Of a stretch of DNA of 64,000 bases, positions 47,273 to 54,782 are shown piece by piece (the stretch's first letter is position 1; each line of letters opens with the position of its first letter). This stretch comes from an uncultured Prevotellaceae bacterium (GTDB lineage Bacteria; Bacteroidota; Bacteroidia; Bacteroidales; Bacteroidaceae), in the NCBI GenBank assembly GCA_949295905.1, contig CASFNA010000004.1:1-64000 (forward strand), in the 5' to 3' direction. Under the pieces are notes generated by a model. It did no database searches, was not told where the DNA came from, and saw only the letters and a list, made by a program, of their open reading frames with translations. The position numbers and the translations under genes are program-made.

Positions 47273-48337
47273 ATGATGAACAGGAAAACAATACTGGCCG
47301 CCGTGCTGGCCGCCGTGTCGCTCGACACGGCGGCGCAGCGCATCTCGGCCAAGCAGGAAGTCATAGATTGCGGCAGCGTGATGTACGAGACTCCCGTCAC
47401 GGCGAAGTTCGAACTGCGCAACAAAGGCAGCGAACTGACAATCGACACCGTGCGTACAAGCTGCGATTGCGTCGTGGCCGAATACCCGAAAGGCACCATT
47501 GCGAAAGGCGACAACTTCACGGTAGAGATTACATTCGACGCCCGACAGATGGGACATTTCTACAAAGAGGCGGCAATTTACAGCAATGCGTCAGACAAAC
47601 CGTTCTATCTCACGATGAAGGGTGTCGTGGTTGACAAACTGGCCGACTACTCGGGAGTTTACGACTATACGCTCGGCAGCGTGCGCACAGACAAGAACAA
47701 CATCGAGTTTGACGACGTTAACCTCGGCGAAACGCCCGTTGAGAAAATCCACATCATCAACAGCGGCAGCGAGAGTGTAACCCCCGTGGTGATGCACCTG
47801 CCTAATTACATCAGCGCAACAGTGTCGCCCGAGACCATCGTCCCAGGACGTACGGGCGTGGCAACGTTCACACTCAACTCTACGAAACTGCGCAGCTACG
47901 GCCTTACGCAGTCGTCGGTCTACCTCGGAATGTTCCCCGGCGACAAGGTAAGCGACGACAAGGAAATATCCGTTTCGGCCGTTCTCCTGCCCGAGTTCAG
48001 GAACATGTCCGAGACGCAAAGGCGCAACGCGCCGGTTATGAAGCTGTCAACCGAGACGCTCGACCTTGGCTCTTTTGAAGACAAGGACGACAAAAGCGGC
48101 ACCATAATAATAGAAAACCAAGGCCGCAGCAGGCTCACCATCAGTTCGATGCAGATGTTCACAACCGGCCTTAAGGTGCGCCTCAACAAGTCAAGGCTTG
48201 ACCCCGGCGAGTCGGCAAAGCTTAAAATCACGGCTTACCGCAAGCAACTCAAGAACGCAAGGAGCAAACCGCGCGTGCTGATGATAACCAACGACCCCAA
48301 CAAGTCGAAAGTAGTCATACACGTAAACGTCAAATGA
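47273..48337 (+). CDS. DUF1573 exported protein
   Basis: This 354-residue protein has a short signal peptide (MMNRKTILAAVLAAVSLDTAAQ) and three immunoglobulin-like DUF1573 repeats. The first carries IDCGSVMYETPVTAKFELRN and TSCDCVVAEYPKGTI, the Cys-containing signature of the family. The family is common in Bacteroidota periplasm; the function is unknown. It lies 15 bases after the alpha-2-macroglobulin gene and 16 before meaB, so co-transcription is likely. Confidence 0.87.
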   Translation: MMNRKTILAAVLAAVSLDTAAQRISAKQEVIDCGSVMYETPVTAKFELRNKGSELTIDTVRTSCDCVVAEYPKGTIAKGDNFTVEITFDARQMGHFYKEAAIYSNASDKPFYLTMKGVVVDKLADYSGVYDYTLGSVRTDKNNIEFDDVNLGETPVEKIHIINSGSESVTPVVMHLPNYISATVSPETIVPGRTGVATFTLNSTKLRSYGLTQSSVYLGMFPGDKVSDDKEISVSAVLLPEFRNMSETQRRNAPVMKLSTETLDLGSFEDKDDKSGTIIIENQGRSRLTISSMQMFTTGLKVRLNKSRLDPGESAKLKITAYRKQLKNARSKPRVLMITNDPNKSKVVIHVNVK

Positions 48338-48353
48338 ACAAAGCAGTTTAGTC

Positions 48354-49454
48354 ATGGAACACCCTGAAAACAGCAACGAATACAAAGGTCTGGCGGTAAA
48401 CGCCGGAGTAGAACAGCCTTCCATTGTAAACCCTTACTTGAAGCGCGGACGCTTCAAACGGCACGAGATGTCAGTAGGAGAAATGGTCGAAGGCATACTA
48501 AAAGGCAACATCACGGTGCTTAGCCAGGCCGTAACACTGATAGAAAGCGTCAATCCCGACCATTACGCCAAGGCCCAGGAAGTTATCGAGAAATGCCTTC
48601 CGCACAGCGGACAGTCCATCCGCATCGGCATAAGCGGCGTGCCGGGAGCAGGCAAGAGCACGTCAATCGACCAGTTCGGCCTGCACGTTCTCGACCGTAC
48701 CGGCGGCAAACTGGCCGTCCTTGCGATAGACCCAAGCTCGGAACGCTCCAAGGGCAGCATCCTCGGAGACAAGACACGCATGGAAAAACTGTCAGTTCGC
48801 CAGGATGCGTTCATCCGTCCCAGCCCCACTGCCGGGTCACTTGGCGGTGTGGCGCGGAAGACCCGCGAGAGCATAATACTTTGCGAAGCGGCAGGCTTCG
48901 ACAAGATTTTTGTCGAGACGGTAGGCGTAGGACAGAGTGAGACTGCCTGCCACTCGATGGTTGACTTCTTCCTCCTAATCCAGCTTGCCGGCACAGGTGA
49001 CGAGCTGCAAGGCATCAAACGTGGCATCATGGAAATATCCGACGGCATCGTAATCAACAAGTGTGACGGCGAGAACGTTGACCGCTGCCACCTGGCGGCA
49101 CGCAACTTCCGCAACGCCCTGCACTTCTTCCCGGCGTCGGAAAGCGGCTGGCAGCCGAAGGTTATGTGTTACAGCGGCTTCTACGGCACGGGAATAAAGG
49201 AAGTATGGGACATGATTTACGAATACTTCGACTACGTGAAGGGCAACGGTTACTTCTCTTACCGGCGCAACGAGCAAAGCAAATATTGGATGTACGAGAC
49301 CATAAACGAGCACCTGCGCGACCATTTCTACAACAATCCGGCCATCCAGCAACGGTTGGAAGAAGCCGAACGCTCCGTGCTTGAAGGGCGGCGTACAAGT
49401 TTCGCGGCGGCCAACGGTCTGCTGGACGAGTATTTTAACAATATGAATTTATAA
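48354..49454 (+). CDS. meaB: Methylmalonyl-CoA mutase-associated GTPase MeaB
   Basis: This 366-residue G3E-type GTPase guards and reloads adenosylcobalamin-dependent methylmalonyl-CoA mutase. Walker A is GISGVPGAGKSTSIDQFG; then come VLAIDPSSERSKGSILGDKTRM, ETVGVGQSETACHSMVDFF, and NKCDGEN, the base-recognition motif. The mutase genes are not in the window. Length and motifs are normal. Confidence 0.93.
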   Translation: MEHPENSNEYKGLAVNAGVEQPSIVNPYLKRGRFKRHEMSVGEMVEGILKGNITVLSQAVTLIESVNPDHYAKAQEVIEKCLPHSGQSIRIGISGVPGAGKSTSIDQFGLHVLDRTGGKLAVLAIDPSSERSKGSILGDKTRMEKLSVRQDAFIRPSPTAGSLGGVARKTRESIILCEAAGFDKIFVETVGVGQSETACHSMVDFFLLIQLAGTGDELQGIKRGIMEISDGIVINKCDGENVDRCHLAARNFRNALHFFPASESGWQPKVMCYSGFYGTGIKEVWDMIYEYFDYVKGNGYFSYRRNEQSKYWMYETINEHLRDHFYNNPAIQQRLEEAERSVLEGRRTSFAAANGLLDEYFNNMNL

Positions 49455-49465
49455 CATCAAACTGG

Positions 49466-49521
49466 GTTATGGAAGTTAAAGCCTGACGCAAACCACATTG
49501 TCCGGCTTTGGCTTCCATAAC
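49466..49521. terminator. Hairpin between meaB and ispH
   Basis: GTTATGGAAGTTAAAGCC at 49466-49483 pairs with GGCTTTGGCTTCCATAAC at 49504-49521, with two mismatches (one a possible G:U). A T-rich stretch (TTCTTTTAC) follows on the + strand. It may end the meaB transcript. It also resembles a small palindromic element, because the arms are longer than a terminator needs. Confidence 0.55.
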
Positions 49522-49550
49522 TTCTTTTACATCTTCAACTTCCAACAACA

Positions 49551-50402
49551 ATGCAAATAGAGATTGACAGCGGCAGCGGCTTTTGCTTCGGAGTAACCAC
49601 AGCCATACGGAAGGCCGAGGAGGAACTGGCCGCCGGCAAGACGCTTTACTGCCTCGGCGACATCGTGCACAACGGCATGGAGTGCGAAAGGCTGCGCCGC
49701 TTGGGGCTGGTAACCATCAACCACGACGAGATGGAGCGGCTGCACGGCGTAAAGGTGCTGCTCCGCGCCCACGGCGAACCGCCCGAGACATACGCCATGG
49801 CGCAGCGCAACGGCATTGAAATAATCGACGCCACATGCCCCGTTGTGCTGCAACTGCAACGCAGGATTAAGCGGAAATACGACGAGAACAAGGACGCGCA
49901 GATTGTGATTTTCGGCAAGCCGGGACACGCCGAGGTGTTAGGACTGGTGGGACAGACGGAAGGACGGGCCGTAGTAGTGGCCGACCTTGACGGCGTGAAA
50001 CGGCTCGACTTCACGCGGGACATATACCTTTATTCGCAGACGACGAAGTCGCTCGATGAATTCCACCGCATAACTGACTACATCCAGGAACACATCGCTC
50101 CGGGAGCGACGTTCCGCAGCTTCGACACCATCTGCCGCCAAGTGGCCAACCGCATGCCTGCAATCAGCGCGTTCGCCATGCGCCATGACCTCATACTGTT
50201 CGTTTGCGGCCGCAAGAGCAGCAACGGCCGCGTGCTATTTGCCGAATGCCAGCGCGTAAACGGCAACAGCCACCTCATAGAAGGGCCTGAAGAAATCGAC
50301 CCCGCATGGCTCGCCGGTGTCGAGACTGTCGGCATATGCGGTGCCACGAGCACGCCGAAATGGCTCATGGAGAAGTGCCGCGACTGGATAACAGAAAGGT
50401 GA
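49551..50402 (+). CDS. ispH: 4-hydroxy-3-methylbut-2-enyl diphosphate reductase (IspH/LytB)
   Basis: This 283-residue iron-sulfur enzyme performs the last step of the MEP isoprenoid pathway, making IPP and DMAPP from HMBPP. The three cluster cysteines are visible: GSGFCFGVTTAIRKAEE near the start, IDATCPVV at about residue 95, and FDTICRQVANR at about 197. YSQTTKSLDEF is another conserved stretch. It stands alone on the + strand; the next gene is convergent, only 22 bases away. Confidence 0.95.
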   Translation: MQIEIDSGSGFCFGVTTAIRKAEEELAAGKTLYCLGDIVHNGMECERLRRLGLVTINHDEMERLHGVKVLLRAHGEPPETYAMAQRNGIEIIDATCPVVLQLQRRIKRKYDENKDAQIVIFGKPGHAEVLGLVGQTEGRAVVVADLDGVKRLDFTRDIYLYSQTTKSLDEFHRITDYIQEHIAPGATFRSFDTICRQVANRMPAISAFAMRHDLILFVCGRKSSNGRVLFAECQRVNGNSHLIEGPEEIDPAWLAGVETVGICGATSTPKWLMEKCRDWITER

Positions 50403-50424
50403 GAAGGCCGTCCTTCCCACCTTT

Positions 50425-50730
50425 TTACCTTTTCAACATTTCCCTGACAAGATGCCTCATGGCAATCACGGGGTGGTAAAATATCATGCGCGGCCCCGAG
50501 TAGCGCATGACTTCTTTCATCTTCAGCCGCATGTCCGTGCGGTAACAATGCACCTTGCACAGCCTGCATGTAGGCTTTCGCTCGCCGAAGCGACATCTTG
50601 ACAGCCTCTCTTCGGCATATTCCGCCAAAGCCCTGCATCCGCCGCAAAGACGGCAGTTTCCCTCCTTGCGGCGGCAATACAGGCGTATCATGAGCCTTAC
50701 GGTGCGGCGTTCATCGTCTATTCTGGACAT
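50425..50730 (-). CDS. Nitrous oxide-stimulated promoter (YgbA_NO) family protein
   Basis: This 101-residue cysteine-rich protein has the pattern YCRRKEGNCRLCGGCRALAEYAEERLSRCRFGERKPTCRLCKVHCY, then MKEVMRYSGPRMIFYHPVIAMRHL. That is the full signature of the family named for its nitric/nitrous-oxide-responsive promoters. It may bind a metal or cluster through its eight or so cysteines. It lies between ispH and repeat copy 7, with no obvious operon partner. Confidence 0.85.
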   Translation of the reverse strand: MSRIDDERRTVRLMIRLYCRRKEGNCRLCGGCRALAEYAEERLSRCRFGERKPTCRLCKVHCYRTDMRLKMKEVMRYSGPRMIFYHPVIAMRHLVREMLKR

Positions 50731-50831
50731 AAACTTTTATCATGTTCTGTTTTGCGTCCATCAAAAAAATGACGGATAGTTACAATAGCCATAGTTGCAA
50801 TCTGTTCAATCAGGTTGTGGGTGAATCCTGA

Positions 50832-50960
50832 TATGCCGTCTTTCAGCTTGCAAAAGGCCGTCAATTGTACACCAAAAGGCCACCTTTTGCGTTGTGAAAG
50901 GCCACCTTTTGCGTTGTGAAAGACCGCCTTTTGCAACGGGCCTGACAGTCAGGCACTTGG
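50832..50960 (+). repeat. Mosaic palindromic repeat, copy 7
   Basis: Five or six units occur, including AAAAGGCCGTCAATTG, AAAAGGCCACCTTTTGC twice in direct repeat (with GTTGTG linkers) and AAAGACCGCCTTTTGC, then tail GGGCCTGACAGTCAGGCACTT. The direct doubling of one unit shows how copies gain units. It lies between the YgbA_NO-type gene and the SGNH esterase gene. Confidence 0.78.
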
Positions 50961-50969
50961 CGTGTGGTT

Positions 50970-51827
50970 TCAGAATACCGGCAGACCGTACAACTGGCGG
51001 ACGAGCGTCTGCGCCAGACGCAGCTGCCCCCGGTCGCCCGGGTGAAGCAGGTCGGTAGCCTTGTCGTGGAAGAAATGCTGCTGCGCCGCCACCATGGGGT
51101 TTAGTCCGCTCACGGCGTTGAGGTCGATTACCGGCACGCCCCATACGTTGCCGGCCTCTTTGACAGCCTCCACATAAGCGTCGAAATATTCTCCGTACAG
51201 GTTCTGCCAGCTCTCGTCGGGCTGTATGTTGGTGTCGCCGAATGCCGCTGCGGCGCGGTGGATGGGCGTGAGCAGCACAATCTGCTTGTCGGGGAACAGT
51301 GTCTTGAGCTTCTGCAAGGCTATGTTGATGCGCCCCTTGAACGTGTTGCCGTCTGTCGAATACGTGCGGCGCTTGCGCCTGTACTGCTTCTTTTCGCCGT
51401 GCACGGCCGCCGTCACGGCGCCTTCCTCCTCGTCATACCACCGTCCCAAAGGCACTCCTGCGTTGAAGTCGTTTGTCCCGATGAACACTATCACGGCATC
51501 AACGCTGTCGCCATGTTCAGTTGCAAGCAGCCCGGCCTGCCTCGGCACGTCGTCCCACTGGCGGCCGCTCTTGCCGTAGACATAAGGCTCTATGGCGAGC
51601 ATCTGTCGCAGGTAGTGCCAGTATTTGCGCGGAATGTCGGCCTGGTTGTTCTTCGGGTCGGTCATAGAGTCGCCTATGAACCCTACCCTCTTGCCATACC
51701 ACGGGTGGCAGGCGGCCTGCTCCTGTACGACTGAATTTTGGCAGGCGGCGTTGCATGCGCCGTCCTGTGCAGTCACGGTGGAGCATGCCAGCACTGCGGC
51801 GAGCAGTGCAAAAGTCTTGTTAATCAT
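50970..51827 (-). CDS. SGNH/GDSL-type esterase, exported
   Basis: This 285-residue protein has a signal peptide (MINKTFALLAAVLACSTVTAQ). Catalytic blocks are present in order: block I VGFIGDSMTDPKNN (Ser), block III VIVFIGTNDFNAG, and block V DLLHPGDRGQLRLA with the Asp/His pair. Unlike the CE2 remnant at 33341-34121, all blocks are intact. The substrate is unknown; acetylated sugars are plausible. It lies 13 bases after cysK on the same strand, so the two could share a transcript. Confidence 0.87.
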   Translation of the reverse strand: MINKTFALLAAVLACSTVTAQDGACNAACQNSVVQEQAACHPWYGKRVGFIGDSMTDPKNNQADIPRKYWHYLRQMLAIEPYVYGKSGRQWDDVPRQAGLLATEHGDSVDAVIVFIGTNDFNAGVPLGRWYDEEEGAVTAAVHGEKKQYRRKRRTYSTDGNTFKGRINIALQKLKTLFPDKQIVLLTPIHRAAAAFGDTNIQPDESWQNLYGEYFDAYVEAVKEAGNVWGVPVIDLNAVSGLNPMVAAQQHFFHDKATDLLHPGDRGQLRLAQTLVRQLYGLPVF

Positions 51828-51840
51828 ATCAGAATAGTTT

Positions 51841-52767
51841 TTAAGAGTTATATCCGAACAGTTCGGTAGACAGGTATCTCTCGCCAGTATCGGGCAACAG
51901 GGTCACTATGTGCTTGCCCCTGTTCTCCTGCCGCATGGCTATTCTCACCACCGCAGCCACCGCCGCGCCCGACGATATGCCGGCAAACAGCCCTTCAGTT
52001 GCAGCCAACTGACGCGCCGTGCGCATGGCGTCGTCGTCAGATACGGTGACTATTTCATCCACCACAGCGGCATCGTATGTCTTGGGGATGAAGTTCGCGC
52101 CTATTCCCTGGATTTTGTGCGGCCCGGCCTTGCCCGTGGACAGCAGCGGCGACGACGCAGGTTCAACGGCCACTATGCGTACCGCGCCGTTGTGCTCCTT
52201 CAGCCTTCGCCCTGTGCCCGACACCGTTCCGCCTGTGCCTACGCACGCTACGAATATGTCAACCCTGCCGCCCGTCTGCTCGATGATTTCCCTGCCGGTC
52301 GTCATGTAGTGGCATAGGGGGTTGGCCGGGTTGTCAAACTGGCCGAGCGTCACCGAGCCTTTGACCGCCGCGCGCAGGCGTAAGGCCTCGGCCACTGCGC
52401 CCGCCATGCCTTCAGCCGCAGGCGTAAGGCGCACCTCCGCGCCGTAAGCCGCGAGCAGTTTGCGCCGTTCCAGGCTCATCGTCTCGGGCATTGTCAGTAT
52501 CAGCCGGTAGCCCTTTACCGCCGCAACGAGCGCCAGCCCGATTCCCGTGTTGCCGCTCGTAGGCTCTATTATGGTAGCTCCGGGATGCAGGATGCCCCTT
52601 GCCTCCGCATCCTCTACCATCGCCTGGGCCACCCTGTCCTTTACGCTTCCGCCGGGATTGAACATCTCCGCCTTGGCCATGATTGGCGTTTCAAGCCCTG
52701 CGGCGCGTGATATCCGGCCAAGCTCCACGAGCGGAGTGCGCCCTATTTGTGGCAATATATTGTTCAT
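51841..52767 (-). CDS. cysK: Cysteine synthase (O-acetylserine sulfhydrylase)
   Basis: This 308-residue PLP enzyme makes cysteine from O-acetylserine and sulfide. The PLP-binding Lys is in NPGGSVKDRVAQAM, the substrate loop is EPTSGNTGIGLALVAA, and the phosphate-binding loop is VGTGGTVSGTGRRL. The start MNNILPQIGRTPLVELGRI at 52767 is the usual family beginning; a start three codons upstream is also possible. The DMT transporter gene lies upstream on the same strand, 62 bases away. Confidence 0.93.
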   Translation of the reverse strand: MNNILPQIGRTPLVELGRISRAAGLETPIMAKAEMFNPGGSVKDRVAQAMVEDAEARGILHPGATIIEPTSGNTGIGLALVAAVKGYRLILTMPETMSLERRKLLAAYGAEVRLTPAAEGMAGAVAEALRLRAAVKGSVTLGQFDNPANPLCHYMTTGREIIEQTGGRVDIFVACVGTGGTVSGTGRRLKEHNGAVRIVAVEPASSPLLSTGKAGPHKIQGIGANFIPKTYDAAVVDEIVTVSDDDAMRTARQLAATEGLFAGISSGAAVAAVVRIAMRQENRGKHIVTLLPDTGERYLSTELFGYNS

Positions 52768-52829
52768 GCAATGCATAAATTACGACTCATAATCCACAAA
52801 CGCCTGTCGGCATTTGTGTTGTTCACTTC

Positions 52830-53753
52830 TCACTTTCCATTTTTCTCACTTTCCATGTCGCGCCTTGACTTCGACTTGGTTACGAGCCATACGCCTATGG
52901 CGACAAGCACAACGGCGGCCGCTTGGGTAGGCTTGAACACGCCGATGCCCGTCAGCACGCTCACCGTGACCGACACTACAGGCTGCACATAGTTGTATAT
53001 GCTCACCACAGTGGGGCGCAGCGTGTGCTGGCCTACCATCATAAGAATGTAGCTGACGTATGTTCCGAAGAACACCACGAAGCCCGTTTCAAGCCATGTG
53101 CGCAGCGGTATGGCCGCGTAATCCACGCTTGACACGTCGCCGAACGTGAACGGCAGTATCATCACCGTTGCGTATGTGAACATCCACTTGTTGACAGTTA
53201 TCACCGAATAGCGGCGTATCAGGCCGCTGAACAGCGACAGGTAGAGCGCGAACGAGAACTGTGCGCCGAGGCAGAGCAGGTCGCCACGCAAGTCGCCCAC
53301 CTTGCTGCTGGCCGCCGCCGCGCTTGTGGCGATGAGTATTACCGCGCCCGCGCAGCCCAAGGCCACGCCTCCGGCCTTCTTCGCGGTGATGGGTTCTTTC
53401 AGTATGAAAAATGCCAGCAACATGGCGAAAATAGGCATCGACGTGGTCACGATGCTGGCGTTCACGGGCGATGTGATGCTCAGCCCCATGGTGTAGCAGC
53501 ACTGGTTGGTGACCAAACCCAGCACGGCGGCACCGGCGAGCATGGCCAAATCCCTGCCGCCGACGCGCTCCTTCGGAACGAAGAACGATGTAATCCAGAA
53601 CAGCACGGCTCCACCCAACACGCGGAACGTGACCATCTCCAGGCCGGAAAAGCCGTGGGTCATGGCGTCTTTGCCCAGCGGAGCCATCAGTCCCCAGAAC
53701 GCGCACGCCATGAAGAGGCACACATGGGCTATCAAAGGACGGTTGTTAGTCAT
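52830..53753 (-). CDS. DMT-superfamily (EamA) transporter
   Basis: The 307-residue membrane protein has ten predicted spans in two EamA repeats. The first begins ACAFWGLMAPLGKDAMTHGFSG and contains GLVTNQCCYTMGLSITSPVNASIV. The second contains GTYVSYILMMVGQHTLRPTVVSIYNYVQPVVSV. Such proteins export metabolites. Its position upstream of cysK would fit export of cysteine pathway compounds, but this is only association. Confidence 0.9.
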   Translation of the reverse strand: MTNNRPLIAHVCLFMACAFWGLMAPLGKDAMTHGFSGLEMVTFRVLGGAVLFWITSFFVPKERVGGRDLAMLAGAAVLGLVTNQCCYTMGLSITSPVNASIVTTSMPIFAMLLAFFILKEPITAKKAGGVALGCAGAVILIATSAAAASSKVGDLRGDLLCLGAQFSFALYLSLFSGLIRRYSVITVNKWMFTYATVMILPFTFGDVSSVDYAAIPLRTWLETGFVVFFGTYVSYILMMVGQHTLRPTVVSIYNYVQPVVSVTVSVLTGIGVFKPTQAAAVVLVAIGVWLVTKSKSRRDMESEKNGK

Positions 53754-53841
53754 AATATATAATGTGATTGTTTGTTTGAAACAGCAGGCTCGCCATACAG
53801 GCTCGCCGCTCCCGTAGCGTAAGACAAGGGCGATGGCGGCC

Positions 53842-54426
53842 TTATTCAGCCGCTCCGCGCCCCTTAATCGTTATCTTGCAGTTGTCAAGGCTCTCTATTA
53901 CGGCCAGCGACTCCACCCTCACGCCCTCGGCGCGCAGGCGTTCGCCGCCATGCTGGAAAGCCTTTTCTATTATGAACCCCATGCCAACGAGTTCGGCACC
54001 GGCTTGGTTTACGAGGCTCATTATGCCCATGGCCGCGTTGCCGTTGGCCAGGAAATCATCTATGAACAGCACCCTGTCACCCTCGTGCAGGAACTCGCGG
54101 CTAACGCATATGTCGTAATTGCGCTGCTTGGTAAACGAGTAAACGCTCGCCGTAAGCATGTCGTCCATGGTTACCGGCTTTTTCTTTTTAGCGAACACTA
54201 CGGGCAAATCCATCTGGTAGCCGGTAATTATGGCCGGTGCTATGCCGCTCGCCTCGACGGTAATTATCTTGTTTATGCCGTCCGAGGCGAAAAGCCTTGC
54301 AAACTCTACGGCTATCGACTTCATCAGCAACGGGTCCATCTGGTGGTTTATGAAGCCGTCCACCTTTAGTATCCCACCCTCGAGACACTTGCCGTCACGC
54401 AATATCCGGTCTTCCAGTTCTTTCAT
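53842..54426 (-). CDS. xpt: Xanthine phosphoribosyltransferase
   Basis: This enzyme converts xanthine and PRPP to XMP in purine salvage. The preferred start at 54426 gives 194 residues and a beginning ([35 protein letters not shown]) that aligns with known Xpt proteins. Other motifs are [10 protein letters not shown] and the PRPP loop [18 protein letters not shown] start eight codons upstream (54450) lies one base from the -7 box and would need a leaderless transcript. The GGAA sequence next to the 54426 ATG is very close for a normal ribosome site, so the choice is not certain. Confidence 0.93.
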   Translation of the reverse strand: MKELEDRILRDGKCLEGGILKVDGFINHQMDPLLMKSIAVEFARLFASDGINKIITVEASGIAPAIITGYQMDLPVVFAKKKKPVTMDDMLTASVYSFTKQRNYDICVSREFLHEGDRVLFIDDFLANGNAAMGIMSLVNQAGAELVGMGFIIEKAFQHGGERLRAEGVRVESLAVIESLDNCKITIKGRGAAE

Positions 54427-54451
54427 TTCCTTGCAATTGAAATAATCCATG

Positions 54452-54459
54452 CAAAGGTA
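54452..54459 (-). promoter_or_regulatory. -7 box (TACCTTTG) of xpt
   Basis: It is an exact TAnnTTTG match on the - strand, ending two bases before the upstream ATG at 54450. Transcription would start at or inside that codon, which supports the downstream start at 54426. Confidence 0.6.
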
Positions 54460-54499
54460 CGTAAAAAACGGACAACGGCAAAGGTTGCAACCGGTTGTT

Positions 54500-54613
54500 T
54501 TGCGAAAGGCCGTCTTTCGCACCGCAAAAGGGCATCTTTCAGCGGCCAAAAGACCGTCTTTTACAAGCCGAAAGACGGCCTTTCGCAAACCGCTTGATTA
54601 TCAGCCACTTACC
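54500..54613 (+). repeat. Mosaic palindromic repeat, copy 8
   Basis: Units are GCGAAAGGCCGTCTTTCGC, CAAAAGGGCATCTTTC, AAAAGACCGTCTTTT and GAAAGACGGCCTTTC, followed by tail AAACCGCTTGATTATCAGCCACTTA. It lies in the 356-base divergent gap between xpt and clpB (54427-54782). The rest of the gap holds the two promoters only. Confidence 0.8.
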
Positions 54614-54670
54614 GAAACGCCGCCAACGCCTTTGCGTACAACCCGCAAACGCAGCACAAGTGAGACAACT

Positions 54671-54724
54671 TGTCAGTTTTAAATGCCATAATGACACATG
54701 TTATATACGGGCACATATTTTGAA
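54671..54724 (+). promoter_or_regulatory. Putative sigma-54-like promoter and inverted repeat upstream of clpB
   Basis: GGGCAC (54709-54714), ATATT, then TTGAA (54720-54724) repeats the GGCACATnTTTTG core seen before dnaK. TGTCA at 54671-54675 and TGACA at 54692-54696 form an inverted pair centred about 26 bases upstream of the core, comparable to the ~21 bases at dnaK. The -12 half (TTGAA rather than TTGCW) is imperfect. The leader to the ATG would be about 50 bases, with AAAGGAG as ribosome site. Confidence 0.45.
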
Positions 54725-54782
54725 CTGACGGTTTACGGATAACGCAAACCACGCAATCAAGATAAAGAAAGGAGAACAGAAT

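Noticed and set aside
50832-50960. CRISPR-like appearance of the tandem units
   Set aside because: Units are self-complementary, vary in sequence and lack regular spacers, and no cas genes are in the window.
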